Of a stretch of 15,243 bases of DNA, positions 1 to 7,609 are shown in pieces. Each line of letters begins with the position of its first letter. The first letter of the stretch is position 1. This DNA is from CAYSWS01 sp965603395 (GTDB taxonomy: Bacteria; Patescibacteriota; WWE3; UBA101185; UBA10185). The position numbers were made by a program, and so were the translations under genes. The notes below the pieces were generated by a model. It had not been told where the DNA came from. It saw nothing but the letters and a program-made list of their open reading frames with translations, and did no database searches. The DNA is taken from contig CBFDCV010000020.1 of assembly GCA_965603395.1 (NCBI GenBank), forward strand, positions 1 through 15,243, given 5' to 3'.

Positions 1-1283
1 AGCATCTCAGAGATCTTGGCAATACGGTAATAGTTGTCGAACATGATATGGATACCATACTTGAGGCTGATCATATAATTGACTTTGGTCCCGGAGCAGG
101 GGAGCATGGCGGTGAAATAGTGGCCAAAGGTACTCCTAGTGAAATAATAAATGATAAAGATTCTCTGACCGGGCAATATTTATCCGGAAAAAAGAAAGTA
201 GGCACGAATGGGGCAAAGGAAGAATTTAAGTTTCAGAAGTTGTTGGAAGAGGAGTCAAACCATAAAGTGAAAAAGAAAGTTTCCGGAAAAACAATAATTA
301 TTAAAGGAGCTGAGGGCAGAAATTTAAAAAAGATCAATTTTGAGATACCATTAGGAAAATTCACTTGCGTGACGGGTGTTTCGGGAAGCGGCAAGTCAAC
401 TTTAGTAATGGATACTTTTCATAGAGCTTTAAGACAAGCTTACGGTCTAAAAAACGATGAAAGACCGGAAGCTTTCACCGGATTGGACGGAGCAGAAAAC
501 ATCGACAAAGTAATTGCTATAGATCAAAGTCCTATTGGTAGAACACCAAAATCAAACCCCGCTACTTATACTAAAACATTTGATCATATCAGAGACCTTT
601 TTTCTAAAACGGAGGAAGCTAAAGTAAGAGGTTATAAGCCGGGAAGGTTTAGTTTTAACGTTAAGGGCGGTAGGTGCGAGGCATGCCGTGGTGAAGGACA
701 GATAAAAATAGAAATGCAATTCATGCCGGATGTTTACGTAAGCTGTGAGGTGTGTGAAGGAAAGCGTTATAACAGAGAAGCTCTAGAGATTTATTATAAA
801 GGTAAAAACATAAGTGATGTACTAAATATGACCGTAGAGGAGGCCTTGAGATTTTTTGAGAACATACCCTCCATAAAAAGAAAAATACAAACCATATTCG
901 ATGTTGGCTTAGGTTATATTAAACTAGGGCAACCGGCGCCTACTTTATCCGGTGGAGAAGCACAGAGGGTTAAATTAGCTCTGGAACTTTCAAAAAGATC
1001 AACCGGAAGCACGCTTTATATATTGGACGAACCTACAACCGGGCTGCACTTTGCGGACCTGGAAAGACTTATAAGTATATTAAAAAGACTTACTGCCCGT
1101 GGTAACACAGTAGTAATAATCGAACATAATCTTGATATAATTTCTAACTCCGATTACGTCGTGGATTTAGGTCCTGAAGGCGGGTCCGAAGGTGGTGAAG
1201 TAGTTTTTGCCGGTACCCTCGAACAACTAAGAAGTAGTAAGCAAAGCCACACAGCCCAAGCCCTAAGAAAAGCGAAAAAATAG
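1..1283 (+). CDS. uvrA: UvrA, excinuclease ABC subunit A (C-terminal part, 5' end outside window)
   Basis: ATPase that recognises DNA damage in nucleotide excision repair and loads UvrB. The reading frame is open from the left edge (first full codon at base 3). The first residues read as the end of ATPase domain I (TVIVVEHDMDT, then DFGPGAGEHGGE), so the ATG at 48 is an internal methionine and not the start. About 426 of the family's usual ~940 residues are present. Visible in order: a lysine-rich linker between the halves; Walker A of domain II, GVSGSGKST (bases 375-401); a zinc module with CEAC and CEVC pairs (bases ~675-758); the ABC signature LSGGEAQRVKL (945-977); Walker B LYILDEPTTGLH (1014-1049); and the H-loop EH (~1122). 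All key residues are intact. The last 140 bases overlap the convergent transglutaminase gene, leaving no room for a terminator between them. Confidence 0.97.
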   Translation, partial: HLRDLGNTVIVVEHDMDTILEADHIIDFGPGAGEHGGEIVAKGTPSEIINDKDSLTGQYLSGKKKVGTNGAKEEFKFQKLLEEESNHKVKKKVSGKTIIIKGAEGRNLKKINFEIPLGKFTCVTGVSGSGKSTLVMDTFHRALRQAYGLKNDERPEAFTGLDGAENIDKVIAIDQSPIGRTPKSNPATYTKTFDHIRDLFSKTEEAKVRGYKPGRFSFNVKGGRCEACRGEGQIKIEMQFMPDVYVSCEVCEGKRYNREALEIYYKGKNISDVLNMTVEEALRFFENIPSIKRKIQTIFDVGLGYIKLGQPAPTLSGGEAQRVKLALELSKRSTGSTLYILDEPTTGLHFADLERLISILKRLTARGNTVVIIEHNLDIISNSDYVVDLGPEGGSEGGEVVFAGTLEQLRSSKQSHTAQALRKAKK

Positions 1284-3033
1284 CCGCCCAAGGATTGATC
1301 AAATATCTTCTGGGATTTTTATCAGTAAAAATAATATTTTGGGTATGCAGCTCTCCATTCAGATCTTCGAATCTTAATACATCCCGTTTTTTAGGCAAGC
1401 TCAGAGTTTTTACTTGGAACGGTAGCAGCGTTTCCCCCTCAAGCTTATAAATGTAAGTTCCTCCCTCGTTTTTGGCGTAATACTTTCTATAACCTGTCAC
1501 CAAATACAAAGGATTTATGGTGAATCTCTTATAAAGGCTGACAAAATGCCCAAAATCAGCCTCGTCTCCGTTTTCTGATATATCAACTTCTACGAGCTTT
1601 TTACTATCATCTGACCTGTAAAACCCGGCCGGTAGCGGATACTCCGAAGTTAACCCTTTGATGACAAAAGCAAAGTGGCTGTTATCCAGTTTTGAGAAAA
1701 AGTCCAGTTGGGATGTGTTTCCCCAGGTAGGATCAACCGGTACCCATCCAAAATTTGGATCATAGTACTCCGGCCAAGAGTGTAGAAAATCTCCGGACTT
1801 GAGCTTTATGGACAATGGTAAGTTAACGTTTTGATAAACATTAATAGCGTAACCGTTCAGTTCTCTGGCAGGTATGCCGGCTGATCTGGCCATGGTAATG
1901 AACAGATCAGTAAATTCCATGCAGGCGGCCGGTGCCTCTTTATTCAACGCTTTTAAGGCGCCACTACGCTCAAGATAATCTTTTTGAATGACATCAAAAT
2001 CATAATCCAGGCTATTTACCACAAACGTATAAATGAGTTGTGCGTTTTGTGAAACATTTAATTCTTTATCGAATATCTTGTTTTTCAAATTTTGGATCAT
2101 AGGATCATCAACTTCCCAATACTTCTCAGCACCTAGGTACTTTTCTATTAATTCTTTTGGTATCTCACTGAACTGTCCCCCCAGCTCAGGATTGATTTGT
2201 CTTCCCATTAATCTCACGGAACCGGTAAGCTCAACCTCGAGCTTGGATCTAGGTTTTAGAGAATATTGAGCCAATAGATTTCCGTCACTGTCTTGGTGCA
2301 CTTTGTAAGGCTCAGGAGAGATTTTTTTGTATCGGATCTGTTGTAGATGCTCTATATCAGGAGGGAGAGCGATCTCCTGTATATTTGCTAAGAACGATTT
2401 GTTTTCCAGTTGATATGTGAGTTTGTAATTAAGAACCTGGTATTCTCCAAAGCTGGCTGAGATTCCTTTATTTTCTAAAACCTCTTTAGTAAACGTGTAC
2501 TCTGTTCGATTATCTTCCTCCTTTAGAAGTTTGGGTTCCGGTGTGATAAATATATTCGGTCCAAATGAGTTTGGAATTATAAGCCTTACTTTATATTCCC
2601 GGATAATGTCAAGGTCGGCTATTTTTGGGACTCTAACCGTATAGATCTCGCCAATCTTAGTAGCAATGTCTTTTGTTTTGTACTTAAGAGTGAAGTTGTT
2701 GCTTCGATCCTTACCTATAATGTTCTCGTTAAATAAAACTTTTATGGAAGTTGTATCGTTGTCTTGTTCATTTATGATTTCCATTTGTCCAATTTGGTCA
2801 GTGGCTTGTAAGTCATATATAAGCATTTGCTTAAGTGTTAACGAGTAGTTTGTGGCAATAACATCGTCTTTAAGATTAGTGATGGTGATATCTTGAGTGA
2901 CTTGGGTTTCTCCGTTTTGTTTTGAATCGTAAGTGACATCAAACTCAGTTTTGAATTCATCAGCTGACAACACATGGTCTGAGGTAACCGCTGATGTAAG
3001 TAATAATAAACAAAAAACAAGTAATCGTTTCAT
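1144..3033 (-). CDS. Secreted transglutaminase-like protein with C-terminal membrane anchor
   Basis: A 629-residue protein with a papain-like transglutaminase fold. An N-terminal signal peptide (MKRLLVFCLLLLTSAVTS) is followed by a long, probably beta-rich ectodomain (~25-310). The transglutaminase core has the triad Cys371 (AACMEF), His418 (LHSWPEYY) and Asp434 (VDPTWGN). After a further ~140 residues come one membrane segment (~581-604) and a short arginine-rich tail, so the protein should be held outside the membrane with its tail in the cytoplasm. In-frame ATGs also exist at 3054 and 3042. I chose 3033 because it begins a clean signal peptide and has TAAAAT at 3041-3046 just upstream. The substrate cannot be read from the sequence: such domains act as crosslinkers, proteases or amidases. 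It is flanked by uvrA and uvrC on the opposite strand but nothing suggests a repair role. Its 3' end, including the anchor, is antisense to uvrA. Confidence 0.88.
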   Translation of the reverse strand: MKRLLVFCLLLLTSAVTSDHVLSADEFKTEFDVTYDSKQNGETQVTQDITITNLKDDVIATNYSLTLKQMLIYDLQATDQIGQMEIINEQDNDTTSIKVLFNENIIGKDRSNNFTLKYKTKDIATKIGEIYTVRVPKIADLDIIREYKVRLIIPNSFGPNIFITPEPKLLKEEDNRTEYTFTKEVLENKGISASFGEYQVLNYKLTYQLENKSFLANIQEIALPPDIEHLQQIRYKKISPEPYKVHQDSDGNLLAQYSLKPRSKLEVELTGSVRLMGRQINPELGGQFSEIPKELIEKYLGAEKYWEVDDPMIQNLKNKIFDKELNVSQNAQLIYTFVVNSLDYDFDVIQKDYLERSGALKALNKEAPAACMEFTDLFITMARSAGIPARELNGYAINVYQNVNLPLSIKLKSGDFLHSWPEYYDPNFGWVPVDPTWGNTSQLDFFSKLDNSHFAFVIKGLTSEYPLPAGFYRSDDSKKLVEVDISENGDEADFGHFVSLYKRFTINPLYLVTGYRKYYAKNEGGTYIYKLEGETLLPFQVKTLSLPKKRDVLRFEDLNGELHTQNIIFTDKNPRRYLINPWAAIFSLFLGLGLCGFAYYFLVVRGYRQKLLHHLRTRLQDLNPRRNRS

Positions 3034-3040
3034 AATAACC

Positions 3041-3046
3041 ATTTTA
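3041..3046 (-). promoter_or_regulatory. Putative -10 box of the transglutaminase gene
   Basis: Read on the minus strand this is TAAAAT, with its last T eight bases before the ATG at 3033. If it is a sigma70-type -10 box, transcription would start at or within a base or two of that ATG, giving a leaderless or nearly leaderless mRNA. No convincing -35 box and no Shine-Dalgarno sequence are seen. Confidence 0.45.
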
Positions 3047-3067
3047 CAACACATCTTAATAACGTGA

Positions 3068-3076
3068 TGTTAAAAT
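3068..3076 (+). promoter_or_regulatory. Putative extended -10 box of uvrC
   Basis: TG-T-TAAAAT fits the extended -10 pattern (TGnTATAAT). Its last T is seven bases before the uvrC ATG at 3083, which is the usual distance from -10 to the transcription start. That predicts a leaderless uvrC mRNA. There is no Shine-Dalgarno sequence and no good -35 box. It lies in a 49-base gap together with the oppositely facing box of the transglutaminase gene. Confidence 0.5.
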
Positions 3077-3082
3077 TAGCCC

Positions 3083-4432
3083 ATGAACGAAGAGCTGAGC
3101 ACTAAAGTTAAGGATTTGCCTAGAAGCTCCGGTGTTTACTTATTCAAGAATAAGAATGGGAAAGTAATTTATGTTGGGAAGGCTAAAAATCTAAAGAGCA
3201 GAGTCTCGTCTTACTTCCAGAAAAAACTCACTTTAGAGCCAAAAACTCAAGTATTGGTAAGCAGAATAACAGATTTGGAAATAATTTTGACAGACACAGA
3301 ACTTGAAGCTTTAATACTAGAGGCGGAACTGATAAAAAAACACTGGCCTAAATACAACATAGTTCACAAAGATGACAAAACTCATTTATTTATTGTTATT
3401 CGAACAGACAGTCTTACTGTAGCAGGTAAAAAAACCAAGCTTTTTAAGGTCATTACCGCCAGGAAAACAGATCTTAAAACAAGTGATATCAAGTTTGGCC
3501 CATATACAAATAGTTACACTACAAGGCAAATTCTCAGGACTATGAGAAAGATCTTTCCCTTTAGAGACTGTTCTCCTACAAAATTTGCCCGGTATCAAAG
3601 ACTGGATAAGCCATGTCTTTATGGGCATTTAGGACTCTGTCCGGCTCCTTGCTTAGCAGGAACGGATCTCAAGCAAGCCCAAAAAGAGATCACGAGATTG
3701 AAGAGATTCTTATCAGGAAAAAGCTCTAGCATTATTAAAGATTATGAGAAGCTGATGAAAAAAGCTTCCCAAGATAGGAACTATGAGCTTGCTGCGCATC
3801 ATCGGGACACGCTGAAAAGATTCAAATATGTACGAACAAGTTTCAAAACAGCTGATCAGTACATGGACAACCCAAATCTGCTGGAAGACATTGCCGCTAG
3901 GGCTATAAAAGATCTAAAGGAGGGTATTCCTATCCTGGAAAGCGATCCTTTGCACATAGAATGTTATGACATATCGAACATTTCTGGCAAAGAGGCTGTA
4001 GGCTCTATGGTTGTCAGTTTAGAAGGGAAAATACAAAAAAGTCATTATAAAAGATTTAAGATCAGACAAAAAGACCAACCGGATGATGTGTTTATGATGA
4101 AAGAGGTCTTAGCCAGGAGGATCAAAAGAGGTGTAGGAGACAAAGAAAAAGATTTTACCTGGAATCTACCCGATCTGATAGTGTTGGATGGGGGAAAGGG
4201 ACAAGTTTCTGCCGGGTTGGAAGTATTATCAGATTTGGGTGTTAAAATACCAATAATCGGCTTTGTAAAAAGGAAAGAGACCATAGTTTATAAGGAAAAT
4301 GGAGAGTTTTGTGACATAGATCTGCCGGAAACAAACGAGGGATTGAAACTTCTTATGAGGTTAAGAGATGAAGCTCACAGATTTGCCCAAATCTATCACC
4401 ATCGTTTAAGACTTAAAAAAATTAAAGTATAA
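3083..4432 (+). CDS. uvrC: UvrC, excinuclease ABC subunit C, lacking the HhH domain
   Basis: Dual-incision nuclease of nucleotide excision repair. GIY-YIG nuclease domain at ~12-92, with GVY (17-19), YVG (30-32), Arg40 and a Glu near 80. A Cys cluster follows, C163, C178, C186 and C190 (CLYGHLGLCPAPC), matching the iron-sulfur cysteines known in UvrC. The UVR (UvrB-binding) helix pair is at ~213-248. The RNase H-like nuclease domain is at ~289-445, with the expected triad Asp296 (CYDISN), Asp369 (LDGGKG) and His432 (DEAHRF). The protein has 449 residues against roughly 600 in the family and stops 17 residues after His432. The tandem helix-hairpin-helix DNA-binding tail is therefore missing. 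The downstream bases encode a different membrane protein, so I see no frameshifted remnant. Both nuclease sites look intact. Confidence 0.96.
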   Translation: MNEELSTKVKDLPRSSGVYLFKNKNGKVIYVGKAKNLKSRVSSYFQKKLTLEPKTQVLVSRITDLEIILTDTELEALILEAELIKKHWPKYNIVHKDDKTHLFIVIRTDSLTVAGKKTKLFKVITARKTDLKTSDIKFGPYTNSYTTRQILRTMRKIFPFRDCSPTKFARYQRLDKPCLYGHLGLCPAPCLAGTDLKQAQKEITRLKRFLSGKSSSIIKDYEKLMKKASQDRNYELAAHHRDTLKRFKYVRTSFKTADQYMDNPNLLEDIAARAIKDLKEGIPILESDPLHIECYDISNISGKEAVGSMVVSLEGKIQKSHYKRFKIRQKDQPDDVFMMKEVLARRIKRGVGDKEKDFTWNLPDLIVLDGGKGQVSAGLEVLSDLGVKIPIIGFVKRKETIVYKENGEFCDIDLPETNEGLKLLMRLRDEAHRFAQIYHHRLRLKKIKV

Positions 4433-4433
4433 T
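4428..4433 (+). promoter_or_regulatory. Putative -10 box inside the uvrC stop region
   Basis: A perfect TATAAT overlaps the uvrC TAA stop, and its last T is seven bases before the GTG start at 4440. It could drive a leaderless transcript of the small membrane protein and secG. It could also be chance in AT-rich DNA, but position and spacing match the boxes before uvrC, ftsZ and nrdJ. Confidence 0.4.
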
Positions 4434-4439
4434 AATCAG

Positions 4440-4853
4440 GTGATTAAATCAATTATAAGACTAGCTCTGTTTATAACCATCTCCCTAAACATAACTCAAT
4501 ATGTGATCGGGACATTTGAGTTTAGTCATCCCAGTTCTCTTATTCTTTTTACTATGGCAATGACATTTTTGTATTTGTTCATGCGCCCATTACTGGTCTT
4601 GATCTCTTTACCTCATGAAGGGACAGGTTATTTATTTATGAGTTTTTTGCTAACCGCCATCACTAACTATGTATTAACTTTATTCATACCCTTTTTTAGC
4701 CTAAGACCCACCACCATATCTGAGTTGATGTTTTTTGGGTTTGTGCTACCATCAAAAAGCTTAAATGTCACCTGGTCATTAATTTTCTCATCCCTGCTCA
4801 TTGCGGTTCTAATGACCTTTTTTAAATGGATTTGCGACAATAGAAAGAGATAG
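4440..4853 (+). CDS. Small four-helix membrane protein, YvlD/phage-holin-4 family-like
   Basis: A 137-residue, strongly hydrophobic protein with about four membrane segments (roughly 4-25, 33-55, 62-86 and 108-130) and a basic tail (KWICDNRKR). The segment FMRPLLVLISLP resembles the conserved Arg-Pro motif of the YvlD/Phage_holin_4_2 group of small bacterial membrane proteins. I base the family call on this motif and the helix pattern only. That family's function is not established, and the holin label does not mean phage origin: there are no phage genes nearby. The start is GTG at 4440, because the next in-frame ATG would remove the first membrane segment and part of the second. It begins 7 bases after the uvrC stop and ends 2 bases before secG, so it is probably co-transcribed with secG. 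Confidence 0.7.
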   Translation: MIKSIIRLALFITISLNITQYVIGTFEFSHPSSLILFTMAMTFLYLFMRPLLVLISLPHEGTGYLFMSFLLTAITNYVLTLFIPFFSLRPTTISELMFFGFVLPSKSLNVTWSLIFSSLLIAVLMTFFKWICDNRKR

Positions 4854-4855
4854 TT

Positions 4856-5074
4856 ATGTACAGATTATTACAAACAATACACATAGTTTTATCCTTGGTC
4901 ATTGTAGGTTTGGTATTGATTCAGTCCAAAGGCGGCGGTTTTGCCTCCGGTATTGGCAGCTCTATTGGTTTTTACCGGTCGCGTAGGGGCTTGGAGAAGA
5001 TTGTATTCATTATAACTATCATCGTGGCCATTTTAGTGGTAGTAAATTCTCTTTTACTTGTTATTTTAAGTTGA
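4856..5074 (+). CDS. secG: SecG, preprotein translocase subunit
   Basis: A 72-residue component of the SecYEG channel that helps SecA-driven export across the membrane. It has two membrane segments (~3-23 and ~48-70) joined by a glycine-rich cytoplasmic loop with VLIQSKGGGFASG, which is the SecG signature. The loop then runs SSIGFYRSRRGLEK, where many relatives have FGS/TRG-type sequence. Length is typical. The gene starts 2 bases after the preceding stop and ends in TGA one base before the murA-like start. That TGA, at the expected end of a SecG, argues that TGA is a stop codon here. SecG is the only Sec component in the window. Confidence 0.92.
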   Translation: MYRLLQTIHIVLSLVIVGLVLIQSKGGGFASGIGSSIGFYRSRRGLEKIVFIITIIVAILVVVNSLLLVILS

Positions 5075-5075
5075 T

Positions 5076-6401
5076 ATGTCTACTTATATTGTAGAGGGGG
5101 CTCACCAACTGGAAGGCACAATAAAACCGGCCGGCAGTAAAGACTCGGCTGTAAATCTTTTAGCAGCCTCTTTATTTTCAAATGAGGATGTGGTGTTGGA
5201 AAATGTTCCCAGGACATCGGACATAGATATTATTATTACCATAATTCAAGCCATTGGAGGTACCATAGCCTGGATTGGAGACAATAAACTCAGTATCAAT
5301 GGCTCTACTATAAGTACTCATGTTGTACCTCAGGAGCTAGGTTCAGAAACCAGATTTTCCACCTTGTTGGCCGGACCACTATTGTTTAGGTTTGGAAAGG
5401 CTGTTTTACCCAAGACCATAAATACGCCCACCAGACCATACCCTATAAACAGATGGGTGGACACTTGGAAAGCACTTGGAAACGAGGTCGAAGCTGATAA
5501 AGACAGCATTCATATCGAAGCGAAGGAACAGTATGGCGGAAATATAAGCTTTAAAATCAGTACTCATATGGGGACTGCCAATGCCCTGCTGACAGCTGTT
5601 TTTACCCCGGGACAAACCGTAATAAGCAATGCCGCAGAAGAGAGTGAGCTTGATGATCTAATAGAGTTTCTAAATATTATTGGTGGAGAGGTTGAAAGGA
5701 TCGAACCAAGAAAGATCAGGGTAATTGGTAGAAATGTGTTTTCCAGTGGTTATTTTGAAGTACAACCTGACAATATTGAGACTATTGCTTTTGCCACCGC
5801 CGCTTTGGTGACTAAAGGCAGCATCACCATCAAAGGTATAAAAAGACTGCAATTAACATCTTTTGTGAATTTTCTAACCAATATGGGAGCAAGGTTTGAG
5901 TATGATAGGGAAAAATTATGTGTGTGGTATGGCGGTGAGGAGTTTAAACCCTTACGCTTGGAAAGCGCACCCTCGCCCGGTTTTTTGGCTGATTGGTTAC
6001 CGTTTGCTACCTTACTTTTATGTTTTGGGCACGGAGAAAGCTGCATAAATGACACTATTTATATGGATAGATATGGATTTGTGCAAGACCTAAACCGTAT
6101 GGGAGCTAATATCAATCTAAAAAAGCCCTCAGAAGTAGGTTATCAGTGCGTTATTAGCGATGAATCTTACGACTATGAGAGTTTAGGAGAGCCTATGTCT
6201 TCTGTAGAAGTTAATGGTCCGGTGAAGCTTAGAGGAGCCAGACTTAACATGAACGACAATAGATTTGATTCGGTGTTGGTAATTGCCGCTCTTAGTGCAG
6301 ATGGTAAAAGTGAATTAATAGGTATAGACGCTATGTTTGTTAGATACGAAAACTTTTTTGAAAAACTATCTAGTTTAGGTGCCTCAATTAGCAGTACGTA
6401 A
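5076..6401 (+). CDS. murA: MurA-like UDP-GlcNAc 1-carboxyvinyltransferase, catalytic Cys replaced
   Basis: MurA transfers enolpyruvate from PEP to UDP-GlcNAc, the first committed step of peptidoglycan synthesis. The 441-residue length and the two-domain EPSP-synthase-type fold match the family. Lys22 (AGSKDS), Arg93 (ETRFS), Arg120 (TPTRP), the base Asp306 (PGFLAD) and Arg396 (DNRFD) line up with known MurA active-site residues. Two do not. The position of E. coli Cys115 is Ile115 (LPKTINTPTRP against a usual PGGCxIGARP), and Asn23 of the K-N pair is Asp23. Known fosfomycin-resistant MurAs have Asp instead of Cys; Ile is not one I recognise. It may be the working MurA using another acid, or a related enolpyruvyl transferase. 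Placement between secG and ftsW supports a cell-wall role. It starts one base after the secG stop. Confidence 0.85.
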   Translation: MSTYIVEGAHQLEGTIKPAGSKDSAVNLLAASLFSNEDVVLENVPRTSDIDIIITIIQAIGGTIAWIGDNKLSINGSTISTHVVPQELGSETRFSTLLAGPLLFRFGKAVLPKTINTPTRPYPINRWVDTWKALGNEVEADKDSIHIEAKEQYGGNISFKISTHMGTANALLTAVFTPGQTVISNAAEESELDDLIEFLNIIGGEVERIEPRKIRVIGRNVFSSGYFEVQPDNIETIAFATAALVTKGSITIKGIKRLQLTSFVNFLTNMGARFEYDREKLCVWYGGEEFKPLRLESAPSPGFLADWLPFATLLLCFGHGESCINDTIYMDRYGFVQDLNRMGANINLKKPSEVGYQCVISDESYDYESLGEPMSSVEVNGPVKLRGARLNMNDNRFDSVLVIAALSADGKSELIGIDAMFVRYENFFEKLSSLGASISST

Positions 6402-6426
6402 GTAAAAGAAACAAGAGAAACTACAT

Positions 6427-7602
6427 ATGAAATCCGGTAACGTAAAAGAAAGCAGATCTTTGTTGATAGTCATCTTTTCTTTGTTAGTGTTTGGATTGTT
6501 CATAATTTACAATTCAACCGCCTACTACGCCCAGTCCACTTTTGGGAACCCGTTTAGGTTTGTGTTTCTACAGTCGGCATGGATACTGGCAGGTTTGGTA
6601 GGGTTTATCTTTTTTTCTAATTTCGACTATAAAAGGCTTAAAACTATCTCTTTTGTTTTATTTGTCATAAGTATAGGATTTTTAATGTTTTTGGGTTTTA
6701 TCGGATTGGTATTATGCCGAAATCCTGAATCCGTAGGAATTCTATTTGCGCCTTGTATAAACGGTGCCAGCAGGTGGTTTTACTTTAATCCGGAGCCATT
6801 GCCGGCACTACCGTACTTTGGAGTGTTAGGGTTGCAGCCCAGCGAGCTTGCAAAACTAGCCATCATACTTTATTTATCAACTCAGTTGAGTAAGTTCGAA
6901 AAAATCAAGAATCCGGAATTAGATCCTTTTATAGTTTATTTAGTTACCACTATAATATTTTCATTTTTATTGTTACTACAACCAAATATGTCAACAGCTG
7001 TGTTAGTTTTCATGATAGGAAGTGTGTTGTATTTTGTATCGGACTATCCTATCTGGCCAATTATAATTTCTACGCCGATCATTGGAGCTCTGGGCATCAT
7101 ACTTACTTTAACAACGGAATATAGAAGAGCTAGGTTACTGACGTTATTGGGGATTACATCAGGTAGCGGGTACGAGGCGGGATACCACATCAAGCAAGTT
7201 CTCATTGCCTTAGGTTCCGGAGGAATATTTGGTTTGGGTTTTGGGCAGTCTAGGCAGAAGTATCAATACTTGCCGGAAGTGGCCTCAGACTCAATTTTCG
7301 CTATCATTGGTGAGGAGTTTGGGTTTATGGGGACGTCAATAGTGATATTAGTCTTTGGGTATTTAATATATCTAGGACTGCGCATCTCTAAAAAAGCTCC
7401 TGATATGTTGGGTCGAATGTTAGCCACAGGAATTACTTCATGGATAGGTTTACAGTTTTTTATTAACATTGCTGCCATGACAAAGTTAATTCCTTTAACA
7501 GGTATGCCTATACCCCTAATTTCATACGGCGGCTCAAGTATGATATTTACGTTAACCGGCTTGGGTGTTCTAAGAAATATTCAAAAGCAAGTCAAAGATT
7601 AG
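6427..7602 (+). CDS. ftsW: FtsW, septal peptidoglycan glycosyltransferase (SEDS family)
   Basis: A 391-residue polytopic membrane protein that polymerises lipid II into glycan strands at the division septum. About ten membrane segments are visible. SEDS hallmarks: NGASRW then LQPSELAKLA (112-117, 136-145), LLQPNMSTA (183-191), GYHIKQVLIALGSGGIFG (252-269), the catalytic-type aspartate Asp288 in PEVASDSIFAIIGEEFGF, and GMPIPLISYGGSSM (359-372). Called FtsW and not RodA because it lies directly before murG, ftsQ, ftsA and ftsZ. The outside loop at ~92-136 carries two cysteines (97 and 110) that could pair. It starts 25 bases after the murA-like gene and ends 24 bases before the murG ATG. The usual transpeptidase partner (FtsI/PBP) is not in this window. 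Confidence 0.93.
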   Translation: MKSGNVKESRSLLIVIFSLLVFGLFIIYNSTAYYAQSTFGNPFRFVFLQSAWILAGLVGFIFFSNFDYKRLKTISFVLFVISIGFLMFLGFIGLVLCRNPESVGILFAPCINGASRWFYFNPEPLPALPYFGVLGLQPSELAKLAIILYLSTQLSKFEKIKNPELDPFIVYLVTTIIFSFLLLLQPNMSTAVLVFMIGSVLYFVSDYPIWPIIISTPIIGALGIILTLTTEYRRARLLTLLGITSGSGYEAGYHIKQVLIALGSGGIFGLGFGQSRQKYQYLPEVASDSIFAIIGEEFGFMGTSIVILVFGYLIYLGLRISKKAPDMLGRMLATGITSWIGLQFFINIAAMTKLIPLTGMPIPLISYGGSSMIFTLTGLGVLRNIQKQVKD

Positions 7603-7609
7603 TATTTTC

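Noticed and set aside
48..50. ATG as a possible start of the uvrA fragment
   Set aside because: The frame is open to the left edge and the 15 codons before it encode the conserved end of UvrA ATPase domain I (TVIVVEHD), so this methionine is internal.
1284..3082. Terminator between uvrA and the convergent gene
   Set aside because: The genes overlap, so there is no free intergenic space at their 3' ends, and I saw no hairpin followed by a T run near either stop.
4440..4853. Prophage remnant suggested by the holin-family resemblance
   Set aside because: No other phage-like gene, integrase, attachment site or change in base composition nearby; the family is also common in chromosomes.
5072..5074. 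TGA recoding as glycine (Gracilibacteria/Absconditabacteria code)
   Set aside because: TGA ends SecG at its normal length one base before the next gene and ends NrdJ right after its conserved CGYSKC tail; no in-frame TGA occurs in the other genes.
5750..6055. 101-residue minus-strand frame in the murA-like gene
   Set aside because: Completely antisense to conserved MurA sequence with no supporting feature.
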